Shown piece after piece: positions 1 through 3,783 of a stretch of 5,500 nt of DNA. The number at the start of each line of letters is the position of its first letter. Position 1 is the stretch's first letter. Made by a program: the position numbers and the translations under genes. Under the pieces are notes generated by a model, which was not told the origin of the DNA, did not search any database, and saw only the letters and a program-made list of their open reading frames with translations. Source of the DNA: Thermoplasmata archaeon (GTDB taxonomy: Archaea; Thermoplasmatota; Thermoplasmata; Thermoplasmatales; Thermoplasmataceae); NCBI GenBank assembly GCA_021802165.1, contig JAKAAU010000116.1:1-5500 (forward strand). Reading direction: 5' to 3'.

Positions 1-530
1 AAACTGTGGATGATGTGAATATAGACCTGGATTACAGCGAGGGTCTTATGAAGAGATTCACAAATAATAAGGAGAAACTTTATACATTTATATCCCCGCT
101 CGCCCCCTTCATAGATCCCGGTTCTTTGATATATGAGCACCCAGGAGATTATGGCTTTACAATTACTGCAAAAACAATTAGTGATTATTTCAACCTTCTT
201 GAAAATGGGAAGATATGGACTGATTTTTTGAATTATTATACAAAGTGGATGAATGTAGAACAGATTGCAAGGGCAACTTATGAATCTGAAATACGTATGA
301 TCAGGATAAGGCAGTCATTAGGCTTACTGGCAGGGCAGGATGCAGAAGAAATAGTAAAGAACATAACCGGGTATATGCATGGAGATAATTATATTTCCAA
401 TGAAAACAGAAGTAGTCATCTATCATATATTGAAAAAGATGTTGAATGGTCTTATAAACATAAACTCACCAAGGAATCATTTTTGATATCACTCTACAGA
501 TCATATAATGATGTGAAGAAAAAACTTTAA
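1..530 (+). CDS. C-terminal part of a probable B12-binding/radical SAM protein (5' end outside window)
   Basis: The reading frame is open from the left edge, so this is probably the tail of a longer gene; the GTG at position 6 is likely an internal Val codon. Counting from that codon, residues 31-50 (PLAPFIDPGSLIYEHPGDYG) and the stretch around residues 75-106 (LNYYTKWMN, then ARATYESEIRMIRIRQSLGL) resemble the C-terminal region of archaeal and bacterial B12-binding/radical SAM proteins of the Thermoplasma Ta0216 type. That assignment rests on remembered family sequence. The diagnostic CxxxCxxC iron-sulfur motif and the cobalamin domain would lie upstream and cannot be seen. The visible part is soluble, with no membrane segment, and ends in a Lys-rich tail. 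The next gene begins 22 bases after the stop on the same strand, so co-transcription is likely. The reaction and substrate are unknown. Confidence 0.55.
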   Translation, partial: TVDDVNIDLDYSEGLMKRFTNNKEKLYTFISPLAPFIDPGSLIYEHPGDYGFTITAKTISDYFNLLENGKIWTDFLNYYTKWMNVEQIARATYESEIRMIRIRQSLGLLAGQDAEEIVKNITGYMHGDNYISNENRSSHLSYIEKDVEWSYKHKLTKESFLISLYRSYNDVKKKL

Positions 531-552
531 CTTAGCGTTTTTAAGTTCTAAA

Positions 553-1104
553 ATGATACAGAATGAGGAATTTATTAATATTCCTGATAAGGATAATGCA
601 GGCAGTATGATTTTTAATATAGACCTGAAAAATAAAAAAATCCTGATAGCCGGAGGGGGTAAAATAGCCGAGAGAAAAATAAAAGTGCTTCTTCCTGAAA
701 ATCCGTTAATTCATGTAATCTCCCCGGAAGTAACTGAATTTATAAAAAAGCTTTCAGATGAAGGCAATATACAGCTTAGCCTGAGAAATATAGAGGTTAG
801 TGATATAAATAATAGTTATTTCATGGTACTTTGCATAACAGATAAACAGGATGTGAACGATATGATTTCTAGCATATGTAAAAGAATGGGTATTTTGCAT
901 GATGATTCCGGGAACCATAATAATTCTGATATAATGATGGTGGCAAATGCTGGCATAGGAGACATAACAATTGCAATAAGTACCGATGGCAGTTCCCCCA
1001 GGACTTCCAAAATGCTGAAAGACTTGCTTATACATGACATGAAAACATCAGAGTACAGCTTTGAAGAAACCATAAAAGCAATATATCATAAAAAAATCCG
1101 ATAG
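553..1104 (+). CDS. Precorrin-2 dehydrogenase / siroheme synthase N-terminal-domain protein
   Basis: This family oxidises precorrin-2 to sirohydrochlorin with NAD+, and some members also insert iron to make siroheme. In archaea the product can feed sulfite reductase or siroheme-dependent heme synthesis. The 183-residue protein has a Rossmann fold start at residues 30-44 (ILIAGGGKIAERKIK, matching the family GGGxVAxRK loop), a central MVLCITDKQDVND (91-103, family AATDDxxxN), and ITIAISTDGSSPRTSKMLKDLL (138-159, family AISSGGxSPxLAR). It lacks the uroporphyrinogen methyltransferase domain of fused CysG and is short even for a stand-alone enzyme, so the C-terminal helical domain is reduced. The position aligned with the CysG catalytic Asp104 appears to be Gly120, with Asp117 and Asp118 just before it. 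Met19 (position 607) is an alternative start that places the fold at the usual distance from the N-terminus; neither start has a Shine-Dalgarno sequence. The downstream gene begins one base after the stop. Confidence 0.85.
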   Translation: MIQNEEFINIPDKDNAGSMIFNIDLKNKKILIAGGGKIAERKIKVLLPENPLIHVISPEVTEFIKKLSDEGNIQLSLRNIEVSDINNSYFMVLCITDKQDVNDMISSICKRMGILHDDSGNHNNSDIMMVANAGIGDITIAISTDGSSPRTSKMLKDLLIHDMKTSEYSFEETIKAIYHKKIR

Positions 1105-1105
1105 T

Positions 1106-1741
1106 ATGAAAGCCATTGGAAATAAAACAATATTTGAAAATATGGATGAGATACTTGATCCAAAGCACACTGTACTGGTGAACTGGGATGTACAGAATGG
1201 CCTGGTCAATAATATTTTCAATAAAGATGAATTTGTTGGTAATGTAAAAAAACTGACCCAGCTATCAAGGAAAAAGAGTATTCCTGTACTATATACTAAA
1301 ATAACGCCACTGCCTTTTCAGTACATGGCCCCTTCAGGAATATACAGTTATATGAAAAGATTCGGAGTAACTGATCCATCGAAATTGCCTGTTTTCATGG
1401 CGCCCGGTTCAAGCGAGGCAGAAATTTATCCAGAACTGGCCCCTGAAAAGGATGATTATGTTCTCAATAAGAATACTGCAAGCCTATTTATCGGAACAAA
1501 CGTTGATAACATGCTCAAGGCAGCAGGAATCAGGACTGTTATTTTTACAGGAATTGCAACTGAAATAGGAGTTGAATCCAGCGCCAGAGATTCGGGCAAT
1601 CTTGGTTATTATACAGTGGTGGCATCTGATGCATGCTCATCCCACAGCAGGGAAATGCATGAAGCATCACTCAAATCCATGTCCGCAGTATCCATGGTTA
1701 TGGACACAAAATCTATTATGGACATACTTGAAAAAAAATAA
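1106..1741 (+). CDS. Isochorismatase-fold hydrolase with Gly at the usual nucleophilic Cys position
   Basis: The 211-residue protein belongs to the isochorismatase / cysteine hydrolase superfamily, which includes nicotinamidase, N-carbamoylsarcosine amidase and isochorismatase. The catalytic Asp is Asp28 in VLVNWDVQNGLV (23-34), and the catalytic Lys is Lys122 in YVLNKNTASLF (118-128). The segment normally holding the nucleophile, VIFTGIATEIGVESSARDSG (145-164), has Gly155 where amidases have Cys, while the rest of the motif is intact. Family knowledge: true isochorismatases such as EntB and PhzD also lack this Cys and hydrolyse a vinyl ether using Asp and Lys, so loss of Cys need not mean loss of activity. 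The remaining cysteine, Cys177, is in a different segment. The protein appears cytosolic. Its start is one base after the preceding stop, consistent with an operon or translational coupling. Its stop abuts that of the convergent permease gene. The substrate is unknown. Confidence 0.87.
   Translation: MKAIGNKTIFENMDEILDPKHTVLVNWDVQNGLVNNIFNKDEFVGNVKKLTQLSRKKSIPVLYTKITPLPFQYMAPSGIYSYMKRFGVTDPSKLPVFMAPGSSEAEIYPELAPEKDDYVLNKNTASLFIGTNVDNMLKAAGIRTVIFTGIATEIGVESSARDSGNLGYYTVVASDACSSHSREMHEASLKSMSAVSMVMDTKSIMDILEKK
1731..1738 (-). terminator. U8 terminator candidate for the permease gene
   Basis: Eight A residues on the plus strand read as U8 in the permease transcript, starting three bases after its stop codon. 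Archaeal transcription commonly ends at such oligo-U tracts without needing a hairpin, and I see no strong stem before it. The same bases encode the terminal Glu-Lys-Lys of the convergent hydrolase. Confidence 0.5.
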
Positions 1742-3127
1742 TTATTGTTTATTTCTTTCAATTATATCTTTTCCATAAATATCCTTTATTTTTGTTCCTA
1801 TAATTATACTGAAACTGGCAATGATTATTATATATAACAGCATTATAACTACGGAATAAATAAATGGAAATGCGAGGCTTGATACAGCGTAATAAAGGGC
1901 AATCAGTATTATAATTGTGGATATTGAAGGTATAACTATATCAAATAATTTATTTTTATATATCCTGGAAAGGCCGGTATTCACGATCATGTGTATTATC
2001 AGTGTTGATAGGGTACTTATAGTTGCATAAAATATGAACTGGTCCAAAAACCCGCCTATACTGAATGACGCATAGAATATCACGGTAGAAACTATGGCAA
2101 CTAAGATAAATATTCCGAGCAGTAAAAATAGTGCATTTTGCGGTGCATCGTATTTATTCAATTTCATGAATGCTCCTGGAAGAAAACCGTCCCTGGCCAT
2201 CGAATAAATATTTCTGGTTATTGCGGTTCCAATTGTATTGAATAGTGTATAAATTATAAAAAAATTGAAGGCAAGGAAGAATATTGAAGCATAGGTGCCT
2301 ACATGTGTTTTTATTACCATGAAGGCCGGGATTATGGTATTTGTAAAGCTACCCATTTTATTAACACCGAATCCTACAACAAGTGAGTAGGAAATCAAGA
2401 GGTCCAGAACACCGATAATCAGGAGCATGGCAACTATGGAAAGCCCGATGTTTTTCTGTGGTGCCCTGGCTTCCTCCCCCAGAGAAACTACGGACCCGTA
2501 ACCTGTATAGGCAAGAAAACTACCGGTGATGAAACCCAGGAAGAGGTTTTTATATCCAGAAATTGGTATGAAAACTGCAATAGTGTTGTCCTTGGATGTA
2601 AATATTATTATTATGGAAATAACAACAACAAATATTATTTCAATAACATTGATTGTTATCTGGGATTTGAATGATGGAACAATTCCGCGATAAACCGTGT
2701 AAAATGCAGGAATGCTTATGATCACTATCAGTATTATGCCATAGTAGAAGGGTATGTTGAAACCTGTGAGATAAAGTATAGCAGGATTGAATATCATTAT
2801 AAAAAACGAAAGGATAAATATTAAATTTGCCAGCTGATAAATAAAATAGAGGTAGGAGGTTATAAAGGCAGCATGCTTCCCCAGAGAATACCCGGAATAG
2901 CCGTAATATCCCCTTGCACTTGCTGTTCTCTTTGAAAACTGATAGAGCGTATTTCCTGTTAGAAGAGAGGCCACCAGGCCGATTAGAAAGGCCAGTGGGC
3001 TTGCCCCTGCTGCAAAAGCAGCAACGCTTATTATGCCATCGAATGTAAAAAGTGGGGATAGCTGTCCCATCCCCTGGAATATTAATCCAGGTAGTGATAT
3101 AGAATTTGACCTTAACTGATTTTCCAT
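1742..3127 (-). CDS. APC-superfamily amino acid permease
   Basis: This 461-residue integral membrane protein probably imports or exchanges an amino acid or related amine across the cytoplasmic membrane. About twelve hydrophobic segments can be placed near residues 22-41, 43-59, 88-113, 126-146, 158-177, 193-213, 228-253, 278-300, 331-353, 360-383, 394-414 and 417-445. Two APC signatures are clear: FLAYTGYGSVVSLGEEARAP (204-223, helix 6 and following loop) and NIYSMARDGFLPGAF (306-320, loop after helix 8). The first helix ends in AAFAAGASPLAFLIG (36-50), resembling the archaeal and actinobacterial branch of the family rather than the classic GSGIF form. Length is normal. The ATG follows an AT-rich TATA-like element about 23 bases upstream, suggesting a leaderless mRNA. 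It is convergent with the hydrolase gene and divergent from the small membrane protein gene. Substrate specificity cannot be read from the sequence. Confidence 0.92.
   Translation of the reverse strand: MENQLRSNSISLPGLIFQGMGQLSPLFTFDGIISVAAFAAGASPLAFLIGLVASLLTGNTLYQFSKRTASARGYYGYSGYSLGKHAAFITSYLYFIYQLANLIFILSFFIMIFNPAILYLTGFNIPFYYGIILIVIISIPAFYTVYRGIVPSFKSQITINVIEIIFVVVISIIIIFTSKDNTIAVFIPISGYKNLFLGFITGSFLAYTGYGSVVSLGEEARAPQKNIGLSIVAMLLIIGVLDLLISYSLVVGFGVNKMGSFTNTIIPAFMVIKTHVGTYASIFFLAFNFFIIYTLFNTIGTAITRNIYSMARDGFLPGAFMKLNKYDAPQNALFLLLGIFILVAIVSTVIFYASFSIGGFLDQFIFYATISTLSTLIIHMIVNTGLSRIYKNKLFDIVIPSISTIIILIALYYAVSSLAFPFIYSVVIMLLYIIIIASFSIIIGTKIKDIYGKDIIERNKQ
1748..1799 (+). terminator. T-rich termination region for the plus-strand operon
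   Basis: Just after the hydrolase stop the plus strand carries several pyrimidine-rich runs, including TTTATTTCTTTC at 1748-1759 and a T5 run at 1789-1793. These fit archaeal oligo-U termination. They lie wholly within the 3' coding end of the permease gene, whose Lys- and Ile-rich tail creates them, so their role as terminators is inferred from position and composition only. Confidence 0.35.
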
Positions 3128-3145
3128 GGTACATAATTGCTTTTT

Positions 3146-3155
3146 GATATATAAT
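3146..3155 (-). promoter_or_regulatory. TATA box for the permease gene
   Basis: Read on the minus strand the element is ATTATATATC, centred about 23 bases before the permease ATG. This spacing predicts transcription starting at or within a few bases of the start codon, the leaderless arrangement common in Thermoplasmatales. No Shine-Dalgarno sequence lies between it and the ATG. The surrounding DNA is very AT-rich, so the exact box is uncertain. Confidence 0.45.
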
Positions 3156-3181
3156 TGTAATTTAAAATGTACATCAGAGTG

Positions 3182-3199
3182 TAATATATATGTATATTA
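3182..3199. repeat. Inverted repeat TAATATA-N4-TATATTA in the divergent promoter region
   Basis: A perfect 7-base inverted repeat with a 4-base centre (TATG) lies 55 bases upstream of the permease ATG and 74 bases upstream of the small membrane protein ATG. Its position between divergent genes would suit an operator for a dimeric regulator. The bases are almost all A and T, so chance occurrence is a real possibility. Confidence 0.3.
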
Positions 3200-3236
3200 A
3201 TAATTAATACATTGTTGCAACCAGAAAAAATGCAGG

Positions 3237-3249
3237 GAAAAATTTAATA
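3237..3249 (+). promoter_or_regulatory. BRE/TATA element for the small membrane protein gene
   Basis: A purine-rich stretch (GGAAAAA, 3237-3242 plus neighbours), resembling an archaeal BRE, precedes TTTAATA at 3243-3249. The box is centred about 27 bases before the ATG at 3273, right for a leaderless transcript. A better TATA match, TTTATATA at 3260-3267, is only about 10 bases from the ATG; if used it would start transcription inside the annotated gene. Confidence 0.4.
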
Positions 3250-3272
3250 CGTAAATTTATTTATATACTCAA

Positions 3273-3611
3273 ATGGATATCAAAAAATATATCAAATTAA
3301 AAAATGATATTGAAACCGTGGTAGGTATAATTATAGGATTCGTGTTCGGCGCACGGTTTATAACATTCTTATTTCCCTATCTGGTTCATTACTCATCTTC
3401 CGGTATAGGGATATCAACAAGTGTATATGCCCCACTTATAGCCATTGTAACAGGTATTCTGGTATTTTTTGGAATCAGGACCCTTGCATATTTGATATCA
3501 TCTATGTTCCTGGGTGCGGGTATCGGAATTGCACTTTATGAGCTGACTGGATTTAATGTCCTGGTAGAGATGGTCAAGATGGCACACGTATTTATGATAA
3601 TTCTATATTAA
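3273..3611 (+). CDS. Small three-helix membrane protein, unknown function
   Basis: I do not recognise this 112-residue protein. It begins with a short charged stretch (MDIKKYIKLKNDIE, 1-14), followed by three hydrophobic segments near residues 16-38, 52-68 and 71-91. A shorter, weaker hydrophobic end (HVFMIILY, 105-112) follows. The first segment has a glycine zipper, with Gly18, Gly22 and Gly26 spaced four apart, and the third contains GAGIGIALYE. Such spacing usually supports close helix packing, so it may oligomerise or partner another membrane protein; this is inference. No catalytic motif, signal-peptide cleavage site or Cys residue is visible. The ATG lies a suitable distance from an upstream TATA element and has no Shine-Dalgarno sequence. 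A GTG at Val16 (position 3318) is a possible later start. It is divergent from the permease, so the two may share regulation. Confidence 0.72.
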   Translation: MDIKKYIKLKNDIETVVGIIIGFVFGARFITFLFPYLVHYSSSGIGISTSVYAPLIAIVTGILVFFGIRTLAYLISSMFLGAGIGIALYELTGFNVLVEMVKMAHVFMIILY

Positions 3612-3619
3612 ATTATATT

Positions 3620-3631
3620 TAGTACTATAAA
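3620..3631 (+). repeat. First copy of the TAGTAC-YATAAA motif
   Basis: TAGTACTATAAA here matches TAGTACCATAAA at 3741-3752 in 11 of 12 positions, in the same orientation and 121 bases apart. It contains a good archaeal TATA box (ACTATAAA), so the two copies may be related promoter elements. They could also be the ends of a small duplicated or inserted segment. Confidence 0.4.
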
Positions 3632-3740
3632 TAGACTGCCAGCTCTGCAGATTCCCCTGAATTTTATCTTTAAAGCATAAAGTGCCAGACCTAACCTCTA
3701 AGATCAAGCAGTCTGCTGAATCATATTTAGATATGAAAAA

Positions 3741-3752
3741 TAGTACCATAAA
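3741..3752 (+). repeat. Second copy of the TAGTAC-YATAAA motif
   Basis: TAGTACCATAAA differs from the copy at 3620-3631 only at the seventh base (C for T). It lies directly before the TATA element proposed for the solenoid protein gene, so it could act as the BRE side of that promoter or as a regulator site shared with the upstream copy. Confidence 0.4.
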
Positions 3753-3761
3753 CTATTATAA
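3753..3761 (+). promoter_or_regulatory. TATA box for the solenoid protein gene
   Basis: CTATTATAA is centred about 27 bases before the ATG at 3784, the spacing expected for a leaderless archaeal transcript. No Shine-Dalgarno sequence precedes the ATG. The alternative, a start from the TATA at 3624-3631, would give a leader of roughly 130 bases containing part of the inverted repeats. Confidence 0.45.
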
Positions 3762-3783
3762 CGGATAATAAAATATCCCAGTA

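Larger units (their letters stand above)
3612..3783 (+). other. Intergenic region with possible structured RNA
   Basis: This 172-base stretch has no credible protein gene; the only ATG-started frame I noted (3733-3768) is 11 codons. The centre (about 3633-3720) looks richer in G and C than its flanks. A perfect 7-base inverted repeat, AGACTGC (3633-3639) and GCAGTCT (3708-3714), encloses a second stem formed by ATTTTAT (3661-3667) and ATAAAGT (3677-3683, one G-U pair), giving a nested fold. A short CTGC/GCAG hairpin (3636-3639, 3647-3650) competes with the outer stem. TATATTAA at 3604-3611 would place a transcript start near 3632, just before the outer stem. The better TATA-like ACTATAAA at 3624-3631 would start inside it. 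No T-loop, box C/D pair or terminal oligo-T was found, so no known RNA class is assigned. Confidence 0.3.

Noticed and set aside
18..629. A 12-base repeat AATATAGACCTG at 18-29 and 618-629
   Set aside because: Both copies lie in coding sequence for Asn-Ile-Asp-Leu, and one shared 12-mer is expected by chance in a window this size.
754..1073. Minus-strand frames of 85-93 codons opposite the precorrin-2 dehydrogenase
   Set aside because: They overlap a gene with clear family motifs and have no recognisable protein features or promoter.
1572..1778. A 68-codon plus-strand frame overlapping the end of the hydrolase gene
   Set aside because: It overlaps the conserved catalytic region of the hydrolase in another frame and resembles no protein.
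2640..3134. A 164-codon minus-strand frame overlapping the permease start
   Set aside because: It is another frame of the same strand as the permease; its translation is Cys/His-rich and non-hydrophobic, typical of a shadow, while the permease frame carries the APC motifs.
3633..3714. A tRNA with a 7-base acceptor stem
   Set aside because: The outer inverted repeat has acceptor-like length and the span of 82 bases could suit a long-variable-arm tRNA, but neither strand shows a GTTCRA-type T-loop, a T-stem or a matching D-stem.
3657..3719. A box C/D guide RNA, based on CTGA at 3657-3660 and 3716-3719
   Set aside because: No box C (RTGATGA) or C' partner is found at the needed positions on the plus strand; two CTGA tetramers are expected by chance.
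3733..3768. An 11-codon ATG frame upstream of the solenoid gene as a leader peptide
   Set aside because: No ribosome binding site and no informative composition; it also overlaps the proposed promoter of the downstream gene.
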